A DNA stretch of 64,000 bases from contig JAHHDR010000015.1 in assembly GCA_019739215.1 (NCBI GenBank), positions 1 to 64,000 of the forward strand, in the 5' to 3' direction. Origin of the DNA: Rhizobium sp. (GTDB taxonomy: Bacteria; Pseudomonadota; Alphaproteobacteria; Rhizobiales; Rhizobiaceae). Shown here one piece after another: positions 46,837 to 58,000 of the stretch. The translations under genes and the position numbers were made by a program. Position 1 is the stretch's first letter. Each line of letters starts with the position of its first letter. The notes beneath the pieces are model-generated. The model was not told the origin of the DNA and did no database searches. It saw nothing but the letters and a program-made list of their open reading frames with translations.

Positions 46837-48198
46837 TCAGGCTGCGGCTGCGACAACCCTGTTGCGGCCCGCATGCTTAGCCTCATAAAGCGCCCGGTCG
46901 GCCTGCCGCATCAGGTCGTCGCCCGATGTCGCGCCATGAATTGTGGTGGCGATGCCAAGCGAAGCCGTGATTTTCAGTTCCGTTCCGCTCTGCTTGAGCA
47001 CGAAGGGCTGGTTCTCGACAACGTAGCGCAACCTCTCGGCAACGGCGGCCGCCGTCTCCGGAGCCGTGTCCGGCATGATCACCACGAATTCCTCGCCGCC
47101 AAAGCGGCAGGCAAGGTCTGCGCCGCGTACGGTGGACCGAACCCGGGCCGCGAACTCCTTGAGCACTTCGTCGCCGGCATCATGGCCATAGGTATCGTTG
47201 ACCGACTTGAAGCGGTCGATATCGGTGATGCAGACCGATAGCGGTCGACCTCGCGCAGCAGCCCGGTCGAACAGCAGCTTGAGATGCTTGTCGAGGTAGC
47301 GGCGATTGTTAAGGCCTGTCAGCGGATCGGTGACTGCAAGTTCGATCGTCTGGTGCACGCTCTCGCGCAGACGGTCGTTAAGACGCTTGCGGCGGATCTG
47401 GGTCAGGCACCGCACGAGCAATTCGTTCGGATCAAGCGGCCGCAGAATGTAGTCGTTGACGCCGAGCTCCAGGGCTCGCACCACCATCGCCTCGCCGCCG
47501 GCATCGACGACCAGCAGGACCGGGATGAAGCGCGAGCGCTCGAGCGAGCGGATCTGTGAGCAGAGCCGCAGCGGGTCGTAATCGTCGAAATTCGAATTGA
47601 CGATGATGAGGTCGTAATTGCCTTCGGCCGCTTCGAAGATCGCCGCCTGCGGGTCGCTCATCGCCGAGATTTCGGCAACGGGCTTGAGGGCCCGGGCAAT
47701 GCGCTCCTGGGAATTGGCCCGGCCGTCAACCAGCAGGATGCTGGCCGGCTCGTCCTCGCGCACGGCGCTGGCGTCGATGCCGATCGTGCGGGCGGTCTCG
47801 GCGCGCAGGCGCAGTTCGTCGGACAGCATCTTGAGGCGCACAAGGCTCTTGACCCGGGCCATCAGTTGCATGTCGTTGACGGGTTTCGTCAGGAAGTCGT
47901 CGGCGCCGCAGCGCAGGCCCCGAACCCGGTCGGTCGGCTGATCGAGCGCGGTGACCATGACCACGGGAATATGGGCGGTCTTGGGATTGGTTTTCAGGCG
48001 CTCGCAGACTTCGAAACCGTCCATGCCGGGCATCATGATGTCGAGCAGGATGACATCCACCGACGCCTTGGCGCAGATGTCGAGGCATTCGTAGCCGTTC
48101 TCCGCTGTCAGCACGTCGAAATACTCGGCGAGCAGCCGGGCCTCGAGGAGTTTCACGTTCGCGGGAATATCGTCCACTACCAGGATACGCGCGGTCAT
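46837..48198 (-). CDS. pleD: Response regulator and diguanylate cyclase PleD
   Basis: 453 residues: receiver 1 (about 1-118, phosphoacceptor in VDVILLDIMMPGMDG), receiver 2 (about 155-270, degenerate at its acceptor site), GGDEF domain (about 290-453) with active site FGGEEF and an RxxD inhibition site (RGAD) five residues before it. It makes cyclic di-GMP, is activated by phosphorylation, and controls the motile-to-sessile change in Caulobacter and rhizobia. Next to divK, as is usual in the order. Confidence 0.95.
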   Translation of the reverse strand: MTARILVVDDIPANVKLLEARLLAEYFDVLTAENGYECLDICAKASVDVILLDIMMPGMDGFEVCERLKTNPKTAHIPVVMVTALDQPTDRVRGLRCGADDFLTKPVNDMQLMARVKSLVRLKMLSDELRLRAETARTIGIDASAVREDEPASILLVDGRANSQERIARALKPVAEISAMSDPQAAIFEAAEGNYDLIIVNSNFDDYDPLRLCSQIRSLERSRFIPVLLVVDAGGEAMVVRALELGVNDYILRPLDPNELLVRCLTQIRRKRLNDRLRESVHQTIELAVTDPLTGLNNRRYLDKHLKLLFDRAAARGRPLSVCITDIDRFKSVNDTYGHDAGDEVLKEFAARVRSTVRGADLACRFGGEEFVVIMPDTAPETAAAVAERLRYVVENQPFVLKQSGTELKITASLGIATTIHGATSGDDLMRQADRALYEAKHAGRNRVVAAAA

Positions 48199-48258
48199 AT
48201 GAAGTCCCGTTACTCAGATACAGTTTGGGTCAGTCGGTCATACATAATGGGCCGGCAA

Positions 48259-48630
48259 TCAGGCGTCGCCGAGATAGGTCTTGATCGTCTCCAGGAACTT
48301 GGGCACCGAAATTGGTTTGGACACATAGGCTTCGCAGCCGCCTTGGCGAATGCGTTCCTCGTCGCCCTTCATCGCGAAGGCCGTGACGGCAATGACCGGG
48401 ATGACGTGCAGTTCGTCGTCTTCCTTCAGCCATTTCGTGACTTCGAGCCCCGACACTTCCGGCAACTGGATGTCCATAAGGATCAGGTCGGGACGATGCT
48501 TGCGAGCGAGGTCGAGCGCTTCCATCCCGTTCCGGGTCTGGATCGTCTTGTATCCGGACGCCTCGATGAGGTCGCGGAAGAGCTTCATGTTGAGCTCGTT
48601 GTCTTCGACAATCATAACCTGTTTTGGCAT
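48259..48630 (-). CDS. divK: Single-domain response regulator DivK
   Basis: 123 residues, a single receiver domain with the phosphoacceptor in [14 protein letters not shown] and the conserved T and K ([18 protein letters not shown]). DivK is phosphorylated by DivJ/PleC-type kinases and, through DivL and CckA, controls CtrA and so cell division. Start at the ATG coding [10 protein letters not shown]. Confidence 0.95.
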   Translation of the reverse strand: MPKQVMIVEDNELNMKLFRDLIEASGYKTIQTRNGMEALDLARKHRPDLILMDIQLPEVSGLEVTKWLKEDDELHVIPVIAVTAFAMKGDEERIRQGGCEAYVSKPISVPKFLETIKTYLGDA

Positions 48631-48750
48631 GGCGCCGGTCTCTATTCCCGATTTTGCACGCTGTCTGCCTGACCTATATAGGAATAGACACACGGATTCT
48701 CAGCGGTTCCGGGATAGATGGTAGGTCCATTAGGTTTAAAAAGGCGTAAG

Positions 48751-49068
48751 ATGAGAGACAAAATGCCGGACAGAAGGCGAAGCGGCACCGCCAGTCTTGA
48801 GGAGGCGGAGGGCGCGGCCATCCAGATCCTGGGGTGGATCGTCGGACAGCCCGACCTGATCACGCGATTCCTGGCGCTGACCGGCATCGAGGCGAGTTCC
48901 ATCCGCCAGGCTGCGGCTGAACCCGGATTTCTCGCCGGCGTCACGGGTTTCGTGATGGCGCACGAGCCGACGCTGATGGCCTATTGCGCAGAAAGCGGCG
49001 TCAGGATCGAGTACGTGGCTGCCTGCCACCAGGCGCTCGCAGGCTCGGCGGACGAGAACTGGCCATGA
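48751..49068 (+). CDS. DUF3572 family protein
   Basis: About 105 residues. The conserved core is ALTGIEASSIRQAAAEPGFLAGV and FVMAHEPTLMAYC, as in DUF3572 proteins found next to divK across Hyphomicrobiales. Function unknown. Start could also be at 48763. Its stop overlaps the next gene by four bases. Confidence 0.82.
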   Translation: MRDKMPDRRRSGTASLEEAEGAAIQILGWIVGQPDLITRFLALTGIEASSIRQAAAEPGFLAGVTGFVMAHEPTLMAYCAESGVRIEYVAACHQALAGSADENWP

Positions 49069-49712
49069 CGGCGGCGATCATCGAACTGCTGGCCGCGTCC
49101 CGGCGACCGCTTGTCGTCTGCGACGTCGACGAGGTCGTTCTCGAGTTCCTCGATCCGTTCGACCGCTACCTCAACTCGGTCGGCCACCGGCTGCATCCCG
49201 ACAGTTTCAGGCTGCATGGCAACATCCGCAGCATAGCGGAGAGCATCGTTGCGGAGGATGCCGAGGTCGAGCGGATGCAGGAGGAATTCTTCACCACGCA
49301 GGATCGTTGGCAGACCCCCGCTGCCGGCGTGGACGCGGCCCTGCGCAGCCTGTCCGAGGATGCCGACATCGTCTTCCTCACGGCGATGCCGCCGCGGCAC
49401 CACGACGTCCGCCGGACGTTGCTCGACCTGCACGGCCTGGATTTTCCGATGATCGCCACCGAGGAGCCGAAAGGCCCTGTCGTGGCGAGCCTGATCGCGG
49501 AGCGAAAGGTGCCGGCGGCCTTCATCGACGACATCGCCTACAACCACCGCTCGGTGCGGACGCACGCGCCCGACTGCATCCTGATCCACCTGATGGCCAA
49601 CAAGGTGTTTCGCGCGATGGCGCCGAGGCCGGACGCCGGCATCGTGGTGGCAGAGGACTGGATGCAAGCGGAGTTGCTGATCCGCCACCACCTCGGACTT
49701 TCGCCGGGCTGA
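49065..49712 (+). CDS. HAD-superfamily-like protein
   Basis: 215 residues. N-terminal [11 protein letters not shown] is a HAD motif I (DxDxV), [16 protein letters not shown] resembles motif II, and [12 protein letters not shown] motif IV. It may be a phosphatase; the substrate is unknown. Overlaps the DUF3572 gene (ATGA), so the two are coupled. Confidence 0.75.
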   Translation: MTAAIIELLAASRRPLVVCDVDEVVLEFLDPFDRYLNSVGHRLHPDSFRLHGNIRSIAESIVAEDAEVERMQEEFFTTQDRWQTPAAGVDAALRSLSEDADIVFLTAMPPRHHDVRRTLLDLHGLDFPMIATEEPKGPVVASLIAERKVPAAFIDDIAYNHRSVRTHAPDCILIHLMANKVFRAMAPRPDAGIVVAEDWMQAELLIRHHLGLSPG

Positions 49713-49778
49713 CGCATTCCCGTCAGCAGTGATCGCCTGGCCGCTTGAGCGGACAGGGCCGCCGTCGTATTGTCGGGC

Positions 49779-49793
49779 GTTCAACTTCTGTTC
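49779..49793 (+). promoter_or_regulatory. LexA (SOS) box upstream of dinB
   Basis: GTTC-AACTTCT-GTTC, an exact match to the alphaproteobacterial LexA site GTTC-N7-GTTC, ending 10 bases before the chosen dinB start. Confidence 0.75.
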
Positions 49794-49803
49794 CGGGCGT
49801 TCG

Positions 49804-51096
49804 ATGGGCGAGCAAGACGAAATTCAAGGTTTCTGTCGCGACTGCATGCGACCCGTCGCTGGTGACAGGCGCCGCTGCCGTGCCTGCGGCTCTCCCCGCC
49901 TCGTCCGCCACGCCGAACTCGAGCGGCTGACCATCGCCCATGTCGATTGCGACGCCTTCTACGCCTCGGTGGAGAAGCGCGACAATCCGGAACTGGCGGA
50001 CAAACCGGTCATCATCGGCGGGGGCAAGCGCGGCGTGGTGTCGACCGCCTGTTATGTCGCGCGCATCCATGGCGTGAAGAGTGCCATGCCGATGTTCAAG
50101 GCGCTCGAGGCCTGTCCCGACGCCGTCGTGATCAAGCCCGACATGGAGAAATATGCGCGCGTCGGCCGCGAGGTCCGACGGATGATGCAGGATCTGACTC
50201 CGTTGGTGCAGCCTCTCTCGATCGACGAGGCCTTTCTCGATCTCGCGGGCACCGAGCGGCTGCATCATGACCCCGCCTCTCGCACGCTGGCGAAATTCGC
50301 CCGACGGGTGGAGCAGGAGATCGGCATCAGCGTGTCGGTCGGGCTTTCCTACTGCAAGTTCCTCGCCAAGGTCGCCTCGGACATGAACAAGCCGCGCGGC
50401 TTCTCGGTCATCGGCGAGGCCGAGGCGGTCGAATTCCTCAAGGAGCGACCGGTGACGCTGATCTGGGGCGTCGGCAAGGCCTTCGCCGCCACACTCGCCG
50501 CCGACGGCATCACCGTCATCGGGCAATTGCAGCAAATGGACGAAGCCGTGCTGATGAAGCGCTACGGCATCATGGGCAAGCGCCTGTTCAACCTGTCGCG
50601 CGGGCAGGACGACCGGCGGGTCCATCTCAACGACGAGGCCAAGACAGTCTCGGCGGAGACCACGTTTTTCGAAGACTACAGCCGCGCCGAGGACCTGGTG
50701 CCCGTGCTCAGGGCGCTGTCCGAGCAGGTTTCGCGCCGCCTCAAGAAGGCAGCACTCGCAGGCCATACCGTGGTGCTGAAACTCAAGACGCAGGATTTCA
50801 AGCTCCGGACCCGCAACCGCCGGCTCGACGCGCATACCCAGCTTGCGGACCGGATCTTCAGGGAGGGGCTGGCGCTGCTGGAAAAGGAACTCGACGGCAC
50901 CAGGTTCCGGCTTCTCGGGATCGGGGTGTCCGAACTCGGAGATTCCACCCGGGCCGACCCGCCGGACCTGATCGACCAGGACGCCGGACGACGCGCGAAG
51001 GCGGAGGCGGCCATGGATCGGCTTCACGACAAGTTCGGCAACAAAAGCATCGAAACGGGCTACACGTTCGGCCGCGGCAAGCGCGGCCACGGCTGA
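49804..51096 (+). CDS. dinB: DNA polymerase IV
   Basis: 430 residues, Y-family translesion polymerase. The N-terminus is a zinc-ribbon-like extension (CRDCMRPV and CRACGSPR) frequent in rhizobial DinB. Polymerase motifs: [22 protein letters not shown], the catalytic [11 protein letters not shown], and the little-finger domain. Start at the ATG coding MGEQDEI, just after the LexA box and without a clear ribosome-binding site; a start further in would lose the zinc ribbon. Confidence 0.93.
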   Translation: MGEQDEIQGFCRDCMRPVAGDRRRCRACGSPRLVRHAELERLTIAHVDCDAFYASVEKRDNPELADKPVIIGGGKRGVVSTACYVARIHGVKSAMPMFKALEACPDAVVIKPDMEKYARVGREVRRMMQDLTPLVQPLSIDEAFLDLAGTERLHHDPASRTLAKFARRVEQEIGISVSVGLSYCKFLAKVASDMNKPRGFSVIGEAEAVEFLKERPVTLIWGVGKAFAATLAADGITVIGQLQQMDEAVLMKRYGIMGKRLFNLSRGQDDRRVHLNDEAKTVSAETTFFEDYSRAEDLVPVLRALSEQVSRRLKKAALAGHTVVLKLKTQDFKLRTRNRRLDAHTQLADRIFREGLALLEKELDGTRFRLLGIGVSELGDSTRADPPDLIDQDAGRRAKAEAAMDRLHDKFGNKSIETGYTFGRGKRGHG

Positions 51097-51276
51097 AGTC
51101 CGGGGTTCGGCCGCTTCTGCCGCCGTCGCGCGCGGTGGCGATGGCTCCCGGTCTTCACGTTCCGTTAACCGTGATGCCAACCTACGGGGTGTTTCCTTCG
51201 TAACTTACGTCGCCGAAAAGATTCCTTAAATCGAGAGCTCTAACCTTGACACACACAGTATTGCGTGGGGACTGAC

Positions 51277-52524
51277 ATGCTTTCGAAACTCGCATTTTCA
51301 CTTGCCTTGACCGCCACGACCCTATTCGGCACCACAGCACTGGCCGCGGAAAACACCGCACCGCTGCAGATCTTCGTATCGAAGGACAAGCAGAGCCTCG
51401 TCGTCTATGACGGTGACCAGGTCGTGACGACCTCCAACGTCTCGACCGGCAAGCGCGGCCATACGACCCCGTCGGGGATCTTCTCGATCATCGAGAAGAA
51501 GAAGACACACTTCTCCAACCTCTATGACGATGCGCCGATGCCCTTCATGCAGCGGATCACCTGGTCCGGGTTCGCGCTGCACGAATCGCGCCATGTGCCG
51601 GACTATCCGGCATCGCATGGCTGCGTGCGCATGCCGCGCGCCTTCGCCAAGGAGCTGTTCAGCATGACCAAGCGCGGCTTCCATGTGGTCATCAGCGACC
51701 GGGAAATCGCGCCCCGCGCGGTCGTGGACGCCGACCTGTTCATGCCGCGCTTCGCCAAGCCGCAGGCCGAACTCCTGAGCGACGCCGAACTCCGTCCGAC
51801 CGTTTCTGGTGACGTCGAGGTCGAGGTTGCGATGTCGGAAACGCTGCCGAAGCTCGGCGCCGAAGCGGTCGCCGCCCTCCCCCGCAACGAACCGCCGGTA
51901 AAGATCCTGATTTCCCGCGCCACCGAGCGGCAGAAGATGATGGATGCGCAGCGCATGCTCTCGCGTCTGGGCCATTATGACGGCGCAATCGACGGTGCTG
52001 CCGGCGCGAAAACCCGCGACGCGATCAAGGCCTACCAGGACCTGCACGGCCAGAAGCCGACCGGCGTGATGGACGAGGCCTTCCTCGTTTCCATCCACAA
52101 GGTGATGAACCGCAAGCCGCTGACCGGCTGGCTCTCGGCACGCCGCAACTTCAAGCCTGTCTTCGACATGCCCGTCGACATTGCCAATCCGGAGGCCGCG
52201 CTCGGCACGCATTTCTTCACCGCGATCCGCGTCAACCCGGCGCAGAACAAGGCGGACTGGTTTGTCACGTCGCTCGACAACCACATTCCGGCAAAGACCA
52301 TGCAGCGCCTCGGCATCACCGTCAGCGCCGACGCGACCGCCGACAGCGCGGCCGAAGACGCCTTCAAGCGGGTGGCGATCCCGTCCGAGACGCGCGCCAA
52401 GATCGAGACCATGCTCGGCGACGGCTCGTCGCTGACCATCACCGACACCGGCACCGAAAGCGAGACTGGCCTCGGCACGGACTTCATCACCATCGTCAAG
52501 CCGCTGCCGAAGACGGAGGGGTGA
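51277..52524 (+). CDS. L,D-transpeptidase with peptidoglycan-binding domain
   Basis: 415 residues, signal peptide (to about 24, ALAAE). YkuD catalytic domain (about 30-135) with HESRHVPDYPASHGCVRM, active-site Cys at about 116. A peptidoglycan-binding domain (about 225-275; MLSRLGHYDGAIDGAAGAKT) and a C-terminal region of unknown fold follow. It makes 3-3 cross-links or attaches proteins to peptidoglycan in the periplasm. Start at the ATG; a GTG four codons earlier is possible. Confidence 0.88.
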   Translation: MLSKLAFSLALTATTLFGTTALAAENTAPLQIFVSKDKQSLVVYDGDQVVTTSNVSTGKRGHTTPSGIFSIIEKKKTHFSNLYDDAPMPFMQRITWSGFALHESRHVPDYPASHGCVRMPRAFAKELFSMTKRGFHVVISDREIAPRAVVDADLFMPRFAKPQAELLSDAELRPTVSGDVEVEVAMSETLPKLGAEAVAALPRNEPPVKILISRATERQKMMDAQRMLSRLGHYDGAIDGAAGAKTRDAIKAYQDLHGQKPTGVMDEAFLVSIHKVMNRKPLTGWLSARRNFKPVFDMPVDIANPEAALGTHFFTAIRVNPAQNKADWFVTSLDNHIPAKTMQRLGITVSADATADSAAEDAFKRVAIPSETRAKIETMLGDGSSLTITDTGTESETGLGTDFITIVKPLPKTEG

Positions 52525-52817
52525 AAGCCCCGGCTTGGAGGGGAAGGCCGGGCGTTTGCTCGGCAGCCTTTCAAGATCCTGACATCAGAAATTGTCGGTG
52601 GCGAACCGCTTGCAGGGAAGACACGTTGCAAGCGCTTTATTGGCAATGGACTTGCCTGAGGAAAACCAGGGCAGGTCATAAGGACGTCATGGATGAGGTC
52701 GCGTGACCGGATTTGGCCCATCTCGGCCGAGGCAGCATCGAAGCCCCTGGCCGTCAAAGTCATTTGTGCGCTGCTGTTGTCGGCGCGCCGATGGGCAATC
52801 TCCTTCGCCGAAAACCT

Positions 52818-53711
52818 TCAACTCTCCGTTTTCAACGCACCGATCAAGGCACGCAGCGCCGGCGGCGTCTGACGGCGGCTGGGGTGATAGAGGTAGCAGC
52901 CCTGAAATTGCGGACACCACTCGTCGAGAACCTGTATCAATCGGCCGGACGCCAGGTCTTCGGCAACATCGTGCTCCAACAGGTAGCCGAGGCCGGCCCC
53001 GGCCCTGACGGCAGCGGCGGCGAGATCGCCGTCATTGCCGACAAAGGAACCGGAGGTCCTGACCTTGATCTCACGTCCATTGCGTTCGAACTCCCAGGGA
53101 AGAAGTCCGCCCGCGCTTGCCAGCCGGTAGCCGATGCAGTTGTGCGCTTCAAGATCGGCAGGCGTCTGCGGCTTCGGATGGCGCTCGAAGTAAGAGGGCG
53201 TTGCGACCACGATGGTTCGGAGGTCCGGACCGACTCGTACGGCGATCATGTCCTTGGCGACTGTCTCACCGAACCGTATTCCCGCATCGAAACCCTCAGC
53301 GACAATATCCGTCAGCCGATCATCGATATTCACTTCGACGTGAATGTCGGGATGGGCGAGGAGAAACGCCGGAAGCTTCTCCATGAGAACGTTTTTCGCA
53401 GGGTAGGAGAATGTGGTGATCCGAACTGAGCCAGACGGGCTGTCGCGCCATTCCGCCAGAGCTGCCAGGCCATCCTCGATCGTTGCGAAGGCCGGCCGGA
53501 TCGATTGCAGCAGCCTGTCGCCCGCCGCCGTTGGCGAGACGCTGCGCGTCGTCCTCGCCAGCAGCCTGACACCCAATTTTTCCTCAAGCCCGCGGATCGC
53601 GTGACTGAGCGCCGAGGGCGACATCCCCAGCGAGGCCGCAGCCCTTGTGAAGCTCCGCTCCCGCGCGACGGCCGCAAAGCCCATGAGATCGTTCAGTTCG
53701 CCTCGTTCCAT
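52818..53711 (-). CDS. LysR-family transcriptional regulator
   Basis: 297 residues. N-terminal winged helix (LMGFAAVARERSFTRAAASLGMSPSALSHAI) and C-terminal effector-binding domain (SVRITTFSYPAKNVLMEKLP). It is divergent from an aldo/keto reductase with 110 bases between the starts, so it probably controls that gene. Confidence 0.9.
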   Translation of the reverse strand: MERGELNDLMGFAAVARERSFTRAAASLGMSPSALSHAIRGLEEKLGVRLLARTTRSVSPTAAGDRLLQSIRPAFATIEDGLAALAEWRDSPSGSVRITTFSYPAKNVLMEKLPAFLLAHPDIHVEVNIDDRLTDIVAEGFDAGIRFGETVAKDMIAVRVGPDLRTIVVATPSYFERHPKPQTPADLEAHNCIGYRLASAGGLLPWEFERNGREIKVRTSGSFVGNDGDLAAAAVRAGAGLGYLLEHDVAEDLASGRLIQVLDEWCPQFQGCYLYHPSRRQTPPALRALIGALKTES

Positions 53712-53821
53712 TGCTGCAACGTGCTCACAAGTTCATGCGGCGCGCAACGGCTAATCGAGGGGCTTTCGACAGGCTAGGGTGTCGGCAGAGAGATCTTCCG
53801 AACACGATCAAGGAATTCGAC

Positions 53822-54919
53822 ATGGACCTGTCAAGTTACCGCACACTGGGCCGATCCGGCCTTATCGTCAGCCCGCTGGCGCTGGGAACAATGACGTTTG
53901 GCGCCGAGCGCTGGGGCGCAGGCACGAAAGGATCGCGCCAGCTCTTCGACACTTATGTTTCAGCGGGTGGCAATTTCTTTGACACCGCCGACGTCTATTC
54001 CGGCGGCCGCAGCGAGGAGATGCTGGGGTCGTTTGTTGCCGACACCGGCCTTCGCGACAGGCTCGTCATCGCCACCAAGTCCGGCTTCGCGCGCAGCCAG
54101 GGAACACCACTGCATGGTGGCAACGGAGCCAAGAACATTCGGCTCGGAATCGAAGGCTCGCTGAAACGGCTGAAGACGGACTATATCGACATGTACTGGA
54201 TGCACGTGTGGGATCGGACCACGCCCGCCGAAGAGGTGCTCCAGACGCTGACCGACGCAGTCCGCAGCGGGAAAATCCTGCACTATGGATTCTCCAATAC
54301 GCCATCATGGTACGTCGCAAAGATAGCGACGCTGGCGGCCGTCCACGGACTTCCGATGCCAATCGGGCTGCAATATGCCTATTCCCTCATTGATCGGGGC
54401 GTCGAACTCGACATCCTTCCGGCAGCCGCAGAGTTCGGGATGGGGCTTGTCCCCTGGAGCCCCCTTGCAGCAGGATTGCTGACGGGCAAGTATGGCCGCG
54501 ACATGCTTGCTCAAGCCGGCGCGAGGGGCGGTGTTCCGGATAAGGCTTCGAGCGACGACGAGAGCGAGAGCAACGGCCGACTGAATGGCGACAATCCCTT
54601 CGGGGGCATGCTGTTCACCGAGCACAATTTCGACGTCGTCGATGTCGTGCGACAGGTTGCCATGGAGCTGGAAAAGTCAATGGCGGCAGTGGCGCTGGCA
54701 TGGACGATACGGCGTCCGGGGATCGATACCATTCTTGTCGGTGCCAGCCGCGCCGAGCAGCTCTCGCAGAATGTGGCATCGCTGGAAGTGGACCTGACAG
54801 AGGATCAGCGCGCCAGGCTGGACCAGGTCAGTGCGCCGCCTTCGTTCAATCCCTACTTCATCTTCAGCTTGCCAACGCAGGTGATGTTTGGAGGGCAGAC
54901 GGTCCAGCCTCGGGGCTGA
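53822..54919 (+). CDS. Aldo/keto reductase
   Basis: 365 residues. Catalytic tetrad Asp-Tyr-Lys-His seen in FDTADVYSGGRSEEMLG, ATKSGF and YWMHVWDRTTP. NADPH-dependent; substrate unknown. Start at the ATG coding MDLSSYRTLGRSGLIVSPLA. Divergent from the LysR gene. Confidence 0.92.
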   Translation: MDLSSYRTLGRSGLIVSPLALGTMTFGAERWGAGTKGSRQLFDTYVSAGGNFFDTADVYSGGRSEEMLGSFVADTGLRDRLVIATKSGFARSQGTPLHGGNGAKNIRLGIEGSLKRLKTDYIDMYWMHVWDRTTPAEEVLQTLTDAVRSGKILHYGFSNTPSWYVAKIATLAAVHGLPMPIGLQYAYSLIDRGVELDILPAAAEFGMGLVPWSPLAAGLLTGKYGRDMLAQAGARGGVPDKASSDDESESNGRLNGDNPFGGMLFTEHNFDVVDVVRQVAMELEKSMAAVALAWTIRRPGIDTILVGASRAEQLSQNVASLEVDLTEDQRARLDQVSAPPSFNPYFIFSLPTQVMFGGQTVQPRG

Positions 54920-55030
54920 GTCAGATCGATCCCTCTTCGCCTGTGTGATCGCAAACAGGCGCAACGGGATGAAAGACGGCAACAGACGCCAAACCCTTCA
55001 GACAATCTTGGCGTGCGCCATTCGGCCGCA

Positions 55031-58000
55031 TCACACCAGTTCCACATCCACCACGCCGGGGCTTGCCCTCAGTGCGGCCGCGATCTCCGGCGAGATGCGG
55101 TATTTCTCCGGCAGTTCGACCTCGATCTCCCTGCGTCCGTCCTCCTTGATCAGGATGAACGAGACCAGCCCCTCGCCCTTGGTGCCGAGATGGGTGGTGA
55201 CGTTCCTGAGCGGCGCGGCGTCGCGCAGGAAGACGCGCATCGCCTTCTGCATCTGCACCGACTTTTCCTCGAGCGACTGAAGGGAATTGATCCTCAGGCT
55301 GATGCCCTCGGGCCGCTCCTCGGCCTCGACGCCGATGACGAAGCTCTTTCCGGTCTCAAGCATGTCGCGGTACTGGTTCAGCACCTCCGAGAACATCACC
55401 GCCTCGAACTGGCCGGACGAATCCGAGAAGGTGACGATGCCCATCTTGTTGCCGGTGCGGGTCTTGCGCTCCTGCTTGGATGTCACCGTGCCGGCCAGGC
55501 GACCGGGTGCCTTGCCCTGCTTCACGGCATTGGAGAAATTGGCGAAGGTCTGGACGCGGATCTTTTCCAGCGTCTTGGAATAGCTGTCGAGCGGATGGGC
55601 GGTGAGATAGAAGCCTAGCGCCTGGAACTCGCGCAGCAGCTTTTCCGACGGCAGCCAGGCGGGAACCGAGGGCAGAATGACCTTTTCGGGACTGCTGCTC
55701 ATGCTGCCGAAAATGTCCGACTGGCCGCTGGCCTTGTCGGACAGGGCGCGTTGCGAATAGGCGAGCAGGCGGTCGACGCCGCCCGAGAGCACGGCCCGAT
55801 CGACGCCGAAGCAATCGAAGGCGCCCGCCGAGATCAGGCTTTCCCAGACGCGGCGGTTGACGAATTTCGGATCCGTGCGGAGGCAGAAGTCCTCGATGCT
55901 GTCGAAGGGCATGTCGCCGCGGACCTCGACGATATGGTCAACCACCGCCTCGCCGACACCCTTGATGGCGGCCAGCGAGAAATAGATGCAGTTGTCGCCG
56001 ACCTCGAAGGCGCGAAACGAGGTCTGCACACTGGGCGGCACGACCTTGATGCCGAGCCGCACCGCATCCTGGCGGAAGTCGTTGACCTTTTCGGTATTGG
56101 CCATGTCGAGCGTCATCGACGCGGCGAAGAACTCCACGGGATGGTGGGCCTTCATATAGGCGGTCTGGAAGGATACGACGGCGTAGGCGGCTGCGTGCGA
56201 CTTGTTGAAGCCGTAATTGGCGAACTTGGCGAGCAGGTCGAAGATGATGTCGGACTGGTTCTTAGACACGCCATTGGCAACGGCGCCCTCGACGAAGCGG
56301 GCGCGCTGCTGGTCCATCTCCGCCTTGATCTTCTTGCCCATGGCGCGGCGCAGCAGGTCGGCCTCGCCGAGCGAATAGCCCGAGAGCACCTGGGCGATCT
56401 GCATCACCTGTTCCTGATAGACGATGACGCCCTGGGTCTCCTTCAGGAGATAGTCGATCTTCGGGTGGATCGACTCGATCTCCTCCTCGCCATGCTTGCG
56501 GGCATTGTAGAGCGGGATGTTCTCCATCGGACCGGGGCGGTAGAGGGCGACCAGCGCGATGACGTCCTCGATGCAGTCCGGCTTCATGCCGAGCAGCGCC
56601 TTGCGCATGCCCGCACTTTCCACCTGGAAGATGCCGACCGTCTCGCCGCGCGCCATCATCTCGTAGCTCTTGGGGTCATCGAGCGGCAGGGTCGAGAGAT
56701 CGATCTCGATGCCCTTGCGGCGGACGAAATCGACGGCGACCTTGAGCACCGTCAGCGTCTTGAGCCCGAGGAAGTCGAACTTCACCAGGCCGGCCTGCTC
56801 GACCCATTTCATGTTGAACTGGGTGACGGGCATGTCCGAGCGCGGGTCACGATAGAGCGGCACCAGTTCGGCAAGCGGCCGGTCGCCGATGACGATGCCG
56901 GCGGCGTGGGTCGAGGCGTGGCGATAGAGGCCCTCGATCTTCTGGGCGATATCGAGCAGGCGGGCGACGACCGGCTCGCGCTCGGCCTCCTCCCTGAGGC
57001 GCGGCTCCTCCTCGATCGCCTTGGAGAGCGGCGTCGGATTGGCGGGATTGTTGGGCACGAGCTTGCAGATGCGGTCGACCTGGCCATAGGGCATCTCGAG
57101 CACCCGGCCGACGTCGCGCAGTGCCGCACGGGCCTGGAGCGATCCGAAGGTGATGATCTGCGCCACCTGCTCGCGGCCGTATTTGGCCTGCACATAGCGG
57201 ATCACCTCCTCGCGGCGATCCTGGCAGAAGTCGATGTCGAAGTCGGGCATCGAGACGCGTTCGGGATTGAGGAAGCGCTCGAACAGCAGCGAGAAGCGCA
57301 ACGGGTCGATGTCGGTGACGGTCAGCGCGTAGGCGACCAGCGAACCCGCGCCGGAGCCGCGACCCGGCCCGACAGGAATGTCGTGCTGCTTGGCCCATTT
57401 GATGAAGTCGGCAACGATCAGGAAGTAGCCGGGAAATTTCATCCGCTCGATGATGCCGAGCTCGAATTCCAGTCGCTCGCGATAGTCCTGCTCGCTATAG
57501 CCTTCGGCGCGGCCGATCGTCCTGAGCCGCATCTCCAGCCCCTCCCAGGACTGGCGCTTGAGCTCTTCCGACTCCGGGTCCTTGCCGTCCTCGGCGCCGG
57601 TATCGGCGGTGAAGCGCGGCAGGATCGGCGCCGTGGTCTTGAGGATGAAGGAGCAGCGCCGCGCGATCTCGACCGTGTTGTCGATCGCCTCGGGCAGGTC
57701 GGCGAAGAGCTTCGCCATTTCGGCGCGCGACTTGAAATAGTGGTCGCGGGTCAGGCGGAAGCGGTTGTCGTCAGAGACCATGGCATTGTGGGCCACGGCC
57801 ATCAGCGCGTCATGGGCCTCGAAATAATCGGCGGTCGGGAAGAACGGCTCGTTGGTCGCCACGATCGGCAGTTCGCTGGCATAGGCGAGGTTCAGCATCG
57901 CCGCCTCGTGGGCGCGATCATAGCCCTCGTGGCGCTGCAGCTCGACATAGAGCCGGTCACCGAACAGCGACCGCAGGTCTTCCAACCGCCGGGCGGCGAG